Part shown: in pieces, positions 39,762-49,720 of the stretch
How positions within the stretch are numbered: position 1 is the first letter of the stretch
How the letters are laid out: every line of letters starts with the position of its first letter
Assembly: GCA_965644315.1 (NCBI GenBank)
Contig: CBFFRQ010000064.1
Span: 248,001-312,000, forward strand
Direction: 5' to 3'
Length of the DNA stretch: 64,000 nt
Source: Caecitellus pseudoparvulus
Taxonomy: Eukaryota; Bigyra: Bicosoecida
Translations under genes and position numbers: made by a program
Notes under the pieces: generated by a model
The model's database searches: none
What the model saw: only the letters and a program-made list of their open reading frames with translations
Told to the model about the DNA's origin: nothing

Positions 39762-40826
39762 ATGTACTATGGGCGCAAGGCAGAGCCATTGGCCTCCAAG
39801 GTCACGTATGCGCGAGACAAGGAGCGCTCATTTGCGCGCCACCGCGCTCGTCTCAAGCACATGAAGTCATCCATTGATAACAAGCCCCCACGCCAGTTCA
39901 AGCATTTGAAGCGCAACTTGAAGAAGGAGCAGATGATGGAAGGTGCGCGGAGAAACGCCACGGCCCGCGATGTTGACTCGAGCAACGCAACCCGCCAAAC
40001 CGCCTCTGTCCCTGCGCAGACCGATACGCTGAGATTGAGCACGAAAACCGTGTCTTGCTCAACAAAATGTCTGAAATCATGCAGAAGAAAGGCATGGACA
40101 CGACGACGACGTCGCACAAGTTCGGGCACAGTCTCAACAGGCCTCGCCGGAAAGCTGAGCTTCAGCGCATCACTGCCGACAATCAGGTGAGCCACAGCGC
40201 CGACTGAATGCCCTGGGCTTGTGGTCTTTGCATTACCTTTTTGGCGCCGCTCCAATTGAGCGCAGAAGCTGCTGCAGCGCATCCAGGGGGCCATGCCGGT
40301 GTACAATCACTGGGAGTGGGAAGAAGACCGTGCGAAGCAAGAGGAGTACATTCAGAACATCTGCGAGTACAAGCCGCATACCATCAAGGGCCGGCGGCGT
40401 AGAGGCGGTGCAAGTGGACCGCTTGCCGCCTCTGGGGCAGCCTCCATGGCCCCAGCTCCACCCCGAGCGGGCTTGCTGGAGGGCAGCGCCAGTGTGACAG
40501 GGTACTACCCTGGAGCTTCTGGGCCCCAAGCCCATGGCAGTTTTGGTATGACGGTGGGCGGAGGGGGCGCTCCTGGGACAGGACTGAGCTATCTCAGTGC
40601 TGGAAGCTACGGTGCTGCGGCCTTCCCTCCAATGGCAGGCGCCGACGCCGGCTCAGGCATGCCAGGCACCACGCCTGCCTCTGCAGGTCATCCATGGGGA
40701 GGTGGCACGGCAGGCTCCACGGGGAGCACAGGCTTTGGCCTCCACTTTCCCCAAGGGTCCTTGCCAGGCACGGCAGCAGCAGCCAGAGGCCCTTCTGCCT
40801 CCTCAGCAGGCTTCAGTGGCGTATGA
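39762..40826 (+). CDS. CFAP97: CFAP97 (Hemingway)-type cilium/flagellum protein
   Basis: Three exons (39762-39942, 40020-40186, 40266-40826) give 302 residues. The family is linked to axonemes in animals. The conserved region is rebuilt by splicing: FARHRARLKHMKSSIDN and PRQFKHLKRNLKKEQMMEDR run into YAEIEHENRVLLNKMSEIM, then SLNRPRRKAELQRITADNQ and KLLQRIQGAMPVYNHWEWEE. The 'EI--EN--LL-KM--IM' and 'LN---R--EL--I---N--LL-RI' motifs are the family signature. A Gly/Ala/Ser-rich tail of about 130 residues follows. Its presence implies a flagellated stage. It converges on the golgin-like gene with 28 bases between stops. Confidence 0.88.
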
Positions 40827-40854
40827 CATGCGCGGCAGCACCAAGCTTGTGAAT

Positions 40855-43800
40855 TCATTCTTCTTGGGAAGGGACCCCACCTGCAGCGGCAGCTGGGCAT
40901 GGCGCCAGGGCACAGGCAAGCAGTGCGACGTGCACAAGCAGCACGTACACGAGCAAGACGGCAGCTGGGCTCTGCATCAGTGCCGCTGGGGCTTTCTTGG
41001 CTCGTACTACAAGCTGCTGCCCTTGTGCAATCAGGCGCCGCCAGTCCAACAGCGGGGAGCGGCGCAGGTCATCGTCTGGGTCTTGGTGGGGCGTGCTAGA
41101 CGCAGCTGCAGAGTCCGTTGCATGCCTGCTGGGCCCTGTTGCTGTGCTGGCCCTCAGCAAGGGGGCTGTCGCACTCGCGTTCAGGTCCGGCTCGCCGCTG
41201 TCAAAGTCCTGGCTGACATCCGCCAACTCAGGTGCCACCTGCCGAGGCGCCAGCAGATCAGTGATGTCAGCCACCACATCTCCGTTTGTGTGCGCCAAGT
41301 GTGACTGCACGCCGAGGAGCGCCTCTCTCAGCGCTGCCGTGAAACGCTTGTCCAGCGTGCGGGCATGGCGCACCAGGCCTGGTAGTAAGCCCTCACTCGC
41401 AGCACTCACAGCGCTGGCCTTTGTCTGAGCCTCAAGCTTTGTCTGCAATTCAGCCATTCGCTCGGCGAGCTCCTCCAGCTCGGCTTGCTTGGCTTGCACT
41501 TGCATCCGCAACCCCTGCTCAGCTGCAGATGGTCCATCGCTTGGTTGCGCTTTGGCCTGCTGTGACTGCAGCTGGGATTGTGCGGCCGCCAACTCGGCTT
41601 GCACACCGGACAGCGCATCATCGACCGCAGCTTTTGCGGCAAGGGCTTCCTCTCGAGCAGATGTCGCCTCTGCAAGCTGACTCTCCAATTCCTGGGCAGC
41701 CTTCTGTGCTGAGGATGCCTGTGCTTTGGCTTGGGCCAGCTCGGCGGCCATGTCTGGGGCGGGTGCGGCATCCACGTCCGCTTCCGAGTCACGCGAGCGC
41801 TGCAGCGCTTCTTGCAGCTCTTCAATCTGCGCTTCAAGCGATGCAGCCTTGCGCTTGGCTTGGGCTTGCACCTTCTTGAACTGCCCCATGCGAACTGCTT
41901 CCTTTTCGCGTGCAGCATCCAGAGCACTCTGAGCAGCCTCCAAAGCAGCTTCAGCCTGTACCGCTCGTTGAGTGTCAGACGAAGCCCCAGACTTGGCTGC
42001 ATCCAAATCCGCTGCAGCCGCAGCTAGCTTCTGCTCGAGGTCGCTGTTGACTTGCTTGAGGCGAGTCAGCTGCGCATTTGCATCCTCTGCAGCAGCCGAC
42101 TTTGCCTGGAGCGCCTCGTTTGCCGTAACAAGCTCCTTGCGCAAGCTGGCAAGGTCTGCTTGCATCTTTTCCTGGGCTGCTTCCTGCTGTGCCTGCAGCG
42201 ATGCGAGTTCAGCCTCCCGGGCCTGCACTCCGTCCAGCCGGCTCATGTGGTGCTCCACCTGCCCTCGTGCCTCTTGCAGATCAGAAGACAGGTCTGCAAT
42301 GGTTCCCTGTGCAGAACGCAGGTCCTCATTTGCTTGCTCCAGCGAGGCTCGGTCTGCAGCGTGATCATGTGTGGCAGCAGCAAGCTCTTGCTCAAGCCGC
42401 TGTACTTCTGACTTGAGGCTTTCCGCTTCACTCTCAAGGTCTTCTTGTCGCTTCAAACTCGCCTCTACCCTCGCATTGGCTTTCTGCAGCCTCAGTGTTG
42501 CCGAATCAAGTTGCTGTCGCAGCGCATGAGCGGTCTGCTGCTCAGAAGAAATTTGGGATTGTGCCGCCTCCAGCTCACCCCGCAGTGCCGCAATGGTGCC
42601 ACGCGCCTCCTCCAGCTCCTGCCCCGCGCTGCCAGCCGCCTCCAGCTCACCCCGCAGTGCCGCAATGGTGCCACGCGCCTCCTCCAGCTCCTGCCCCGCG
42701 CTGCCAGCCGCCTCCAGCTCACCCCGCAGTGCCGCAATGGTGCCACGCGCCTCCTCCAGCTCCTGCCCCGCGCTGCCAGCCGCCTCCAGCTCACCCCGCA
42801 GTGCCGCAATGGTGCCACGCGCCTCCTCCAGCTCCTGCCCCGCGCTGCCAGCCGCCTCCAGCTCACCCCGCAGTGCCGCAATGGTGCCACGCGCCTCCTC
42901 CAGCTCCTGCCCCGCGCTGCCAGCCGCCTCCAGCTCAGGTGCCGATTCAGAGGCATCGCATGATTTTGCTTGTGCCAGTTGAGCTCGCAAGGAAGCTAGT
43001 TCGTCCGCATATGCCTGTTTGGCGCTTTGCAGCGCATCAGCTGCCTTGACTGTTTCTTCTTCTTGCAACATCTCCATGCGCATGAGGGCTTCTTGAGTGC
43101 TCTTGAGCTCAGCCTCCGCATCAGATGCTCGCTTTGCCGACTTCTCCAGCTCTGACCGCAAGTCTGCTAGTTCAGCGGCATGAGTGTGGGATTTCTCTTC
43201 TGCCTCATGCAGAGCAGCAGCGCTGGACACCGCCTCGTCACGGGCTGCAGTCAGGCCGGCCACCTCCTCACGCAAAGCAGCAGCGCTGGACACCGCCTCA
43301 TCACGGGCTGCAGTCAGGCCGGCCACCTCCTCACGCAGAGCAGCAGCGCTGGACACCGCCTCGTCACGGGCTGCAGTCAGGCCGGCCACCTCCTCACGCA
43401 GAGCAGCAGCGCTGGACACCGCCTCGTCACGGGCTGCAGTCAGGCCGGCCACCTCCTCACGCAGGGCGCTCACGTCTTCACCAGGGACAAATTCTGCATC
43501 ATCACGCTTTTCGGCACGTCGCAAAGCCTGGTCTTTCTCGTCTATCTCCCGTCGCAGCACCGAAGCTGCTGAGTGGGCCACAGCAAGCTGCTTCTCAAGA
43601 GATGTGCAGCGAGCCTGGGTGTCTGAGAGAGTTGCTTGGAGTTGCTCGCGATCTTCAGACTGCACAGGCGTGGCAGCGGCAGCTTTGAGCTGCTCCTCCA
43701 GCGCTGCAATGTGTGTGGCGCTCTCCTCTCGCAGTGTGGCGAGCTGCGCGCGCAAAGCATGCACCTCGTGCTGTGCGCTGCGGCCCCCGCCCCCTACGAA

Positions 43801-44205
43801 GGAGGCATCGCCAGCATCTTCTTCATCTTCTTCTTCTCCTGTGAAACTGCTCAGGAGCCCACCCACAGCGTCGGTGATGTTGGCGGAGAACTGCGCCAGG
43901 TCTGCATCATCATCATCGTCTCCTGGAGAGGAGGCGGCCTGAGTCTCTCCGCCCGAAGGCTGCGGCGGGGCTTCCCCACCTGAAGTGGCGGGAGCACTGC
44001 GGGACTCGACATCAGCACTGCCATTTTGGCCGAGTTGCTCATCGTCTTCTTCCCCAGTCTCCATGCCAGGGCCTTCCCCCAAGTCTTCCAGAGCCGTCGT
44101 GGCCAGATCTGCAGCAGACTTGAGCCCGGAATTCCAGGTGTCAGACGCGTCAGCGAGGGTCTTGCCCAGGTCAAACCCAGACCAACCCCATGATTCCTCC
44201 GCCAT
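40855..44205 (-). CDS. golgin-like long coiled-coil protein with C-terminal membrane anchor
   Basis: One exon encodes 1116 residues. After an acidic N-terminus (MAEESWGWSGFDLGKTLADA) almost the whole protein is predicted coiled coil rich in Glu, Gln, Ala and Leu. The C-terminus holds a single hydrophobic helix (AAVLLVYVLLVHVALLACAL) followed by about 15 residues, so it is tail-anchored like golgin-84, CASP or giantin. Such proteins tether vesicles at the Golgi. Two sets of near-identical tandem repeats lengthen the coil and are listed separately. The golgin role is inferred from architecture and from the trafficking neighbours TOM1-like and EIPR1. No GRIP or other named domain is seen. Confidence 0.65.
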   Translation of the reverse strand: MAEESWGWSGFDLGKTLADASDTWNSGLKSAADLATTALEDLGEGPGMETGEEDDEQLGQNGSADVESRSAPATSGGEAPPQPSGGETQAASSPGDDDDDADLAQFSANITDAVGGLLSSFTGEEEDEEDAGDASFVGGGGRSAQHEVHALRAQLATLREESATHIAALEEQLKAAAATPVQSEDREQLQATLSDTQARCTSLEKQLAVAHSAASVLRREIDEKDQALRRAEKRDDAEFVPGEDVSALREEVAGLTAARDEAVSSAAALREEVAGLTAARDEAVSSAAALREEVAGLTAARDEAVSSAAALREEVAGLTAARDEAVSSAAALHEAEEKSHTHAAELADLRSELEKSAKRASDAEAELKSTQEALMRMEMLQEEETVKAADALQSAKQAYADELASLRAQLAQAKSCDASESAPELEAAGSAGQELEEARGTIAALRGELEAAGSAGQELEEARGTIAALRGELEAAGSAGQELEEARGTIAALRGELEAAGSAGQELEEARGTIAALRGELEAAGSAGQELEEARGTIAALRGELEAAQSQISSEQQTAHALRQQLDSATLRLQKANARVEASLKRQEDLESEAESLKSEVQRLEQELAAATHDHAADRASLEQANEDLRSAQGTIADLSSDLQEARGQVEHHMSRLDGVQAREAELASLQAQQEAAQEKMQADLASLRKELVTANEALQAKSAAAEDANAQLTRLKQVNSDLEQKLAAAAADLDAAKSGASSDTQRAVQAEAALEAAQSALDAAREKEAVRMGQFKKVQAQAKRKAASLEAQIEELQEALQRSRDSEADVDAAPAPDMAAELAQAKAQASSAQKAAQELESQLAEATSAREEALAAKAAVDDALSGVQAELAAAQSQLQSQQAKAQPSDGPSAAEQGLRMQVQAKQAELEELAERMAELQTKLEAQTKASAVSAASEGLLPGLVRHARTLDKRFTAALREALLGVQSHLAHTNGDVVADITDLLAPRQVAPELADVSQDFDSGEPDLNASATAPLLRASTATGPSRHATDSAAASSTPHQDPDDDLRRSPLLDWRRLIAQGQQLVVRAKKAPAALMQSPAAVLLVYVLLVHVALLACALAPCPAAAAGGVPSQEE
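42564..42935 (-). repeat. 72-bp coding tandem repeat (five copies)
   Basis: Five near-perfect copies of a 72-bp unit in the golgin-like gene encode a 24-residue block (ELEAAGSAGQELEEARGTIA then ALRG). Copies appear identical at synonymous sites, so the array is young or homogenised. Because the unit is a multiple of three, three plus-strand frames also stay open here, giving spurious ORFs. Confidence 0.95.
43206..43470 (-). repeat. 63-bp coding tandem repeat (four copies)
   Basis: Four near-identical copies of a 63-bp unit encode a 21-residue block (LREEVAGLTAARDEAVSSAA plus A). Twenty-one residues is exactly three heptads, so extra copies lengthen the coil without breaking its register. Confidence 0.95.
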
Positions 44206-44744
44206 GCCTCAAGTTTGCAGCGTGGGAGGCGCGCTGTCCTGCCTCAGCCACGTGGCTTTACCCACTGGTGTGGTGCTGAAACGCGCGCGAAACGCAGCGA
44301 GCCAAGCGTCCGAGCAAGCAAACAGTGTGCAGTGGCTGAAGCGGGGGTGCGCATGAGAAAGCTAGATATGCGATACACCCGAGTTGGAGGTCAGTGATTC
44401 AGTCTTGGCATGATTGTAGACCTGGCGGGCAGATGTCAGCGCGCTGTCGTTTGTCGTTGACAATCTAGAAAGAGGCATGGCACGGGAGAGCAGGCAAGCT
44501 CAGTGCGACCATAAATCAAACCTCGTCTAACTGAACCCAGCGTGACGGCGAATCTGCACGACTCCCTCGCGTGAAGGCTGGCAAGCTCTGCTCGCCCAGC
44601 AAGTACCCGCGCTGCCCGAGCCTTCCCTGATTGCGCACGACGAAGCTCCTCAGCGTCCAGTCGGCACAGGGCAGCCTTTGAGGGACAAGCTTGACCCACC
44701 AAGTCCAAGGCTGAAGGTTTACCCGATAAGTGGCACTGGTCAGC
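44206..44744. promoter_or_regulatory. divergent intergenic region, golgin-like / TOM1-like
   Basis: These 539 bases separate two starts. Two GAAACGC motifs (44279-44300) lie close to the golgin-like start. ORFs of about 110-137 codons on the lower strand look Arg/Cys-rich and non-coding. No RNA gene or repeat was seen. Confidence 0.4.
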
Positions 44745-46841
44745 ATGGCTTCTCTTTTTTTCGGGTCTGAGCAGCCTCCACAGCTGCCGGGTACGTGTCG
44801 TGGCGTTTCTGCACCACCAACACGCCAGCGCAGCACTGCTGCCATCCAACGCGTGCAGGGGGGCTAACGATGCTCATCCAGGATGCCACTTCAGATGCCT
44901 TGTCCACGCCTGACTGGGGTGCGAACCTGACCATCAGTGACAAAGTCAAGGTGCTGTCGTCAGCCGAGTGAGTGATGAAGCGTCGTGGAAGGCCACCGGC
45001 AATGCGGACACGCACATCCCTGCGAGGGATCGCACACGGCGGGCTTCCCGTGCGCATTTTATGGGCTTCACCATCATGTTGCTACTGGCTTTGCGCAGCA
45101 TGGCTGATGTCGTGAAAGTCCTGCGTTTGCAGCTGACCAAGGGCACCAAGCGCACCAAGCTCCTGGCACTCTTCCTGGTCGAAAGCCTGTCGAAGAACTG
45201 CGGCATGAAGTTCCTCCAAGCAATGGGCACAGCCGAGTTCATGGCTGCCTTCAAGAAGATCGCCAAGGTGCGTTGGTTGCTCTGCGGAAGTCTGTCGTCA
45301 ACTTCCGCACACCACGCCAAGGTTACGTGAGCCTGGATACCTCGAAAAACGCGTTTCTGCAGGACTTCAAGGGCAAGCGCGATGAAGGGAGTAAGATGGT
45401 GTCAGAGAAAGCTTTGGAGCTGGTGCAGACTTGGGGTGAGGAGTTCCTGGCCATCAAGGATCGCTACGGCTTGGGTGCCTTTGTTGCCACGTACCACGAG
45501 CTGCGAGCAGCATCTTACGTGTTCCCACTGAAGCAACTGGACGAGACCCGTCCACCAGTATTCACCCCTCCAGCTGTGCACGCGGAGGCGGCACCCGCAA
45601 GTGCGCCGGCATCTGCACCCACCGCCCCTCCTGCCCCCGAGTACCCACAGCAGCGCCCCGAGAGCAGCTTGCCAGGTGACGCGCGCGTCCTGCGTGCACA
45701 AGCGAACATGGTGGCGGAGATGCTGCAAGCCATCACTTCCAAGAGCGACGCACAGTCCAACGACGTGCTGCCCGAGATGCTGGAGCAGCTCAAGTCCCAT
45801 CTGCCTAAGCTGCAACAAGCGGTGGGTGCGGCCCTGTCTGGGGCGCCGGAGCTCGCCGAGGGTCTCCTGAACCTGAACGACGACATCCTCGTGGCAGACA
45901 AGCTGTGGCAGTACATGAAGCGCCACGGCCCCCCCCAGGCTCCTGCACCGGTGTCTGAGCCAGGACCAACGGGAGCTGCGCCTGAAGACGGGGATCTGCT
46001 GGGCGTCGACTCCGCCCCAGCCCCAGCGCCGGCGCCTGCACCCGCAGCAGAAGGCGGCGCGTATTCTCTGTCTCACCCCTCAGGCCGGCGCTTGGCAGTG
46101 CGCCATGAGCCGGAGCAGAGCGACCCATTTGCCGCACGCGGCAGCGGCTCAGCCCTCGTGGGCGCCTCAGCATCCACCACGACAGACAACCTGGCTTCAG
46201 GCATCTCAAGGCAGGACAGTGGCAAGTCTGCCATGCCAGCGCAAGGCGTGCGACATGGCGTGTCAGGGTCACAAAGCCGCACTTCCGTCGCTGCCGCCGC
46301 ATCCATCGGCTCCCTGGACAAGGGGGACACCATCCGCATTGCCGGTGCCAAGGGCACACGTCGCCGCCGCAACAGGGGGACATCTGGAGGCCTTCGAGCG
46401 CCTAGTGGGGACGGGCGTCTCCGCACCAGCTCCTCTGCATCTGCCACGTCAGCTGGCATCGGCGACGCCACTGGCGTGGATGACTTGCTGGGTGGACTGG
46501 ATGCTCCGGCGCCAGCCCCCGCGCCTGTCCAAGCTGGCGACAGCAGCGACCCCTTTGCAGCTCTGTCTGGCCCAGCACCCACCCAGGCGCCTGCACCGTC
46601 GCCCGCTCCTGCTCCTGCTCCTGCGCCCAGCGGTCACGGGCTGGACCTAGACAGTCTGTTTGCCATGGGGCCTGGACCGGGTGGCCCGCCACCACCCCCC
46701 GTCCCCGCTGCTGGAAGCCACGCGCCTCCTCCTGCTGCAACGGACCCCTTTGCCTCCCTTGGCACATCCCAAGCACAGCCCCGGCAAAGCCCTGCCCCTG
46801 CCCCCGCACCAGCGTCGAACAACCCATTTGACATGTTCTAA
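44745..46841 (+). CDS. TOM1-like VHS-GAT endosomal sorting protein
   Basis: Four exons (44745-44790, 44859-44967, 45099-45267, 45363-46841) give 600 residues. Proteins of this type bind ubiquitinated cargo and clathrin on endosomes and act ahead of ESCRT. The VHS domain (about residues 20-160) is rebuilt by splicing: MLIQDATSDALSTPDWGANL, TKLLALFLVESLSKNCGMKF, KIAK joined to DFKGKRDEG, LVQTWGEEF and YHELRAASYVFP. A GAT-type three-helix region follows (MVAEMLQAITSK to NLNDDILVADKLWQYM). The Pro/Ala-rich tail carries three DPF-type motifs (SDPFAA, TDPFAS) and ends NNPFDMF, which are adaptor-binding motifs. It sits tail-to-tail with EIPR1, another endosomal gene. Confidence 0.88.
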
Positions 46842-46857
46842 TGCGACACTGACGCTG

Positions 46858-46865
46858 AATGCATT
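46858..46865. terminator. AATGCATT palindrome between convergent stops
   Basis: This lies in the 32-base gap between the TOM1-like and EIPR1 stops and is followed at once by a second GCATGC palindrome. It is the same element as at 8815, 24508 and 37469. Confidence 0.4.
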
Positions 46866-46873
46866 GCATGCCC

Positions 46874-48207
46874 TCACACCATGAGGATGCGGTACTTCTC
46901 CTCTGATGGCACGTGCCGGAAGACGACCCTGCCCCGGTAAGACACACTGCCGTGGATCCAGGCGTTGGCGCCAGACCACGCCATGGCTGTCACGGTGTCG
47001 TCATGCAACTGGGCGACGTCCACCGACGTGTCGCTGAGTGCGCGGGCCGTGGAGGGCACGGCACCGCCCTCCCCCCCTTCCTCTTCCTCCAGGTCCTGCT
47101 CGATGAGGGGGGCGGAGGAGGTGGAGGAGATGCGCCAGGTGATGACGGCTCCATCCGCGCCGGCAGTCAAGACGAGCTGGTCGTGGAAGCGATTGAACGC
47201 GGCGGCGGTGACCCAATGGTCGTGCGCGTGCAGTTCCTTGAGTGGCCCCTTGTCCAGGCGCCGCAGGTCCCAGATGCGCACCACGCCGTCCTCGTTCCCC
47301 GTCAACACCTGTCGGGGTTTGTTGGGGTTGTAGCTCAGCGCGCGCACCCGGGTTTCGGCGCCTGCCACAGTCACGGCATGCTTGCCGTCAGGCAAGGCGC
47401 TGGGGACGCCTGCGGTGGTGTGCAGGGAGCGGATGCTGTCACTGGTGCCCTCCCCGGTGAAGGAGCTGCGGACGTCGAACCAGCGCACTTCAGCTCCGTG
47501 GGCGATGCCGATCTCGTGGGCAGAGTGGGGGTCCCACGCCACCGCCCCAGCGGCGCCCCCCACAGGCGTATCCACGCGGCCCACAGGTGCCAGCGCTGAA
47601 GCGCCTCCCGCCCCCAGCGCAGAGGACACGTCCCATAGGCGCACGGATGGGCCCTCCACGCTCAGCAGGCGCGCGTCTGCGGGGCCAGACGCGTGGGGGT
47701 CCCACAGGATCTGCTTCACCCGCGTCTTGTGTCCCCGCAGCACTGCCTGCTCCTCCAGATCTGCGTCTCCGCTTACAGGCGCAGAATCTGCATCGCTACC
47801 GGCATCACTGCCGGCGTCGCCGCCAGGCAGGGCCATGCGCCAGACTGTGGCAGCGTGTGTGCCGGAGTCTGCGTCGCTGTGGCCAGTTGCGAGGGCCGTG
47901 GCGTCCCAGGGACAGGTTGCGATGCTCCACACTTCCGCGTGGTGGGGCAGGATGGCCTTGCAGGTCACACTGGTGGCATCGTCGTCCACTTCCAGCAGGT
48001 GCAGCTGCCAGACAAGGGTGCGGGGGGCCGTGCGTGTGCAAGCCTTGGGCGGCGAGCCACGCGCTGCCTTCTCACCTCGTTGTCGCCCTTGATGGAGGAG
48101 GTGCCGACAAGGAACAAGTGCTCTTCTTCTTCAGCAATCACTGCGTCCATGGCCCTGCATGCGCCGTGCTGCAAGCCATCGTACGTGGCTGGTGAATGTG
48201 CTGCCAT
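46874..48207 (-). CDS. EIPR1: EARP/GARP-interacting WD40 protein EIPR1 (TSSC1)
   Basis: Two exons (48207-48076 and 48004-46874) give 420 residues. In animals EIPR1 binds the EARP and GARP tethering complexes and supports endosomal recycling. The protein is a WD40 propeller: VWSIATCPWDATALATGH, ATVWRM, RVKQILWDPH, SVRLWDVSS, EVRWFDVRSS, RVRALSYNPNKPRQVLTG then EDGVVRIWDLRR, HDHWVTAAAFNRFHDQLVLT, and the last blade HDDTVTAMAWSGANAWIHGS. 'NPNKP', 'HDQL-LT--AD--V' and the C-terminal 'V---EKYRIL' match the family. Acidic inserts separate some blades. The gap to the adenosine kinase stop is 185 bases. Confidence 0.87.
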
Positions 48208-48392
48208 GGCAGCGGTGCGGAAATCGCCTCCACCAGGGCCAGGGCACAGGGCAGCCGACTGCAAGGGAGTGCGAGGCCAGGGAGGGGTCAAACCCCAAAT
48301 GCTGACGAGCTGCCTGAAGTGCCAGGCGCAAGCGGGCAGGCTTTGATTGCTGCCAGGCGTACATTGCGTGCCAGGGGAGGGTCCATGCCAGC

Positions 48393-49551
48393 TTACTCCT
48401 TGGGGGCGTAGGCGCAAGTGTCAGGGAAGACGCAGCCAGACTGCTGGATGACCTGCCCTGCGGCCCAGTGCCCTGCATCCACAGCAGTGGCCAGGGGCGC
48501 GCCCTTGAGGAAGTAGGCCAGGAAGCCGCCCACGAAGGCGTCGCCAGCGCCGTTGGTGTCCACGATGGCAGCGGCGTCAATGGGCGTGACGGGGAACTCC
48601 ATCACCTTGCCGTCCACAGCGACAATGGTGGGGTCAGAGCCCTGTGTGATGATGGCCAGGCGGGCGTGGGTGCCGCTGGCCTTGGGCAGGGCGGCGATCT
48701 TGGTGGCCACCTCCGCCACGCTGGCGCCGGCGAAGCTGTTGGCCTCTGCGAAGGCAGCTGCCTCAGACTCGTTGCCGAAGACGATGTCGGCGTAGGGCAG
48801 GACGGAGTGCATCTGCTCCTTGAAGACGGAGCAGAGGAAGGGCGCGGAGAGGTTGGTGGCGAAGTAGTTGCCTGTCTCAGCGGCGTGCTTGCCGGCGGCG
48901 ATCATGGAGGCAGGGGACACGGTGAGGAAGAAGCCGGCGGAGTACACAAGCTTGGAGCCCTTGATGACGGCCTGCATGGCGTCGGTGCTCAGGTGGTCGA
49001 TCTTGAAGTTGTTGGCGGCGGCGATGTTGGCCACGAGGCTGCGCTCCTTGTCCTTGATCAGCACAGCGCAGGTGCCGGTGGGGGTCGTGTCATCCTCCAT
49101 GTACAGGGCGTTGACGCCGTCCTTGGCGGCGGCGGCCTTGAGCTGCGTGCCGAAGGCGTCCTTGCCGATGGAGCCAGTGTACGCGGTGGCGCCAGCCACG
49201 CCCAGCATCCACTGTGCGACGCGGATGGAGTTCTGGGTGGCGCCGCCTGCGATGTAGTCCACAGAGTACCCGGAGGTCAGCTCCTCGTACAAAGGCACGT
49301 GCTTCTCCTCGGCCAGGATGGCGTTGTTCATCGTCACCTCGTACCTGCGGGGTTGCGGTGAGCGTGTGTGGCGGGGGTGCGGAAAATGACAACCTTGCCT
49401 CCGGCGCTTGTTCCTGGCCACGAGAGCAGGTGTCGGCCGCACACACTCACTTGTCAAGGATGTCCTGCCCCACCTCGGCAGAGATATCCAGCAGGGGGTT
49501 GCCCATGCCCAGCAGGGCGCCCTCCAGGGAAGTGCTGTCAGCGGCGGCCAT
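48393..49551 (-). CDS. ADK: adenosine kinase
   Basis: Two exons (49551-49451 and 49344-48393) give 350 residues, the normal length. The enzyme phosphorylates adenosine to AMP with ATP, which recycles adenosine and relieves the methylation cycle. It is a PfkB-family ribokinase fold. ALLGMGNPLLDISAEVG opens the protein, DILDKYEVTMNNAILAEEKH crosses the intron, and VDYIAGGATQNSIRVAQWML carries the substrate-binding GG. The catalytic-base motif DTNGAGDAFVGGFLAYFLKG holds the anion hole and general base Asp. It ends AAGQVIQQSGCVFP. It is followed by other metabolic genes on the same strand. Confidence 0.96.
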
Positions 49552-49720
49552 GTTTGGTTCACGTGGGTGGCTGGTGCTCGAAAGTGCAAGTGGCGAGGGT
49601 GGATGAGGCGAGGCTGGCAGGTGTAGAAGCGGGAAAGTATCACCGTGGCATCTGTGCCCGTGACCCTGACATGCACCCCTCTCCCCCCCGCGTGCAGGCA
49701 TCAGGTGCATTGCCCACATT

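Noticed and set aside
42445-43049. Three overlapping plus-strand ORFs antisense to the golgin-like gene
   Set aside because: Repetitive Arg/Pro/Gln-rich shadows of the 72-bp coding repeat.
42564-43470. Regular repeats that could suggest a CRISPR array
   Set aside because: Units are directly adjacent with no spacers and encode in-frame coiled coil; the genome is eukaryotic.
46402-46947. A 181-codon lower-strand ORF over the TOM1-like tail
   Set aside because: Shadow frame of Pro/Ala-rich coding DNA; it has no domain and collides with the EIPR1 3' end.
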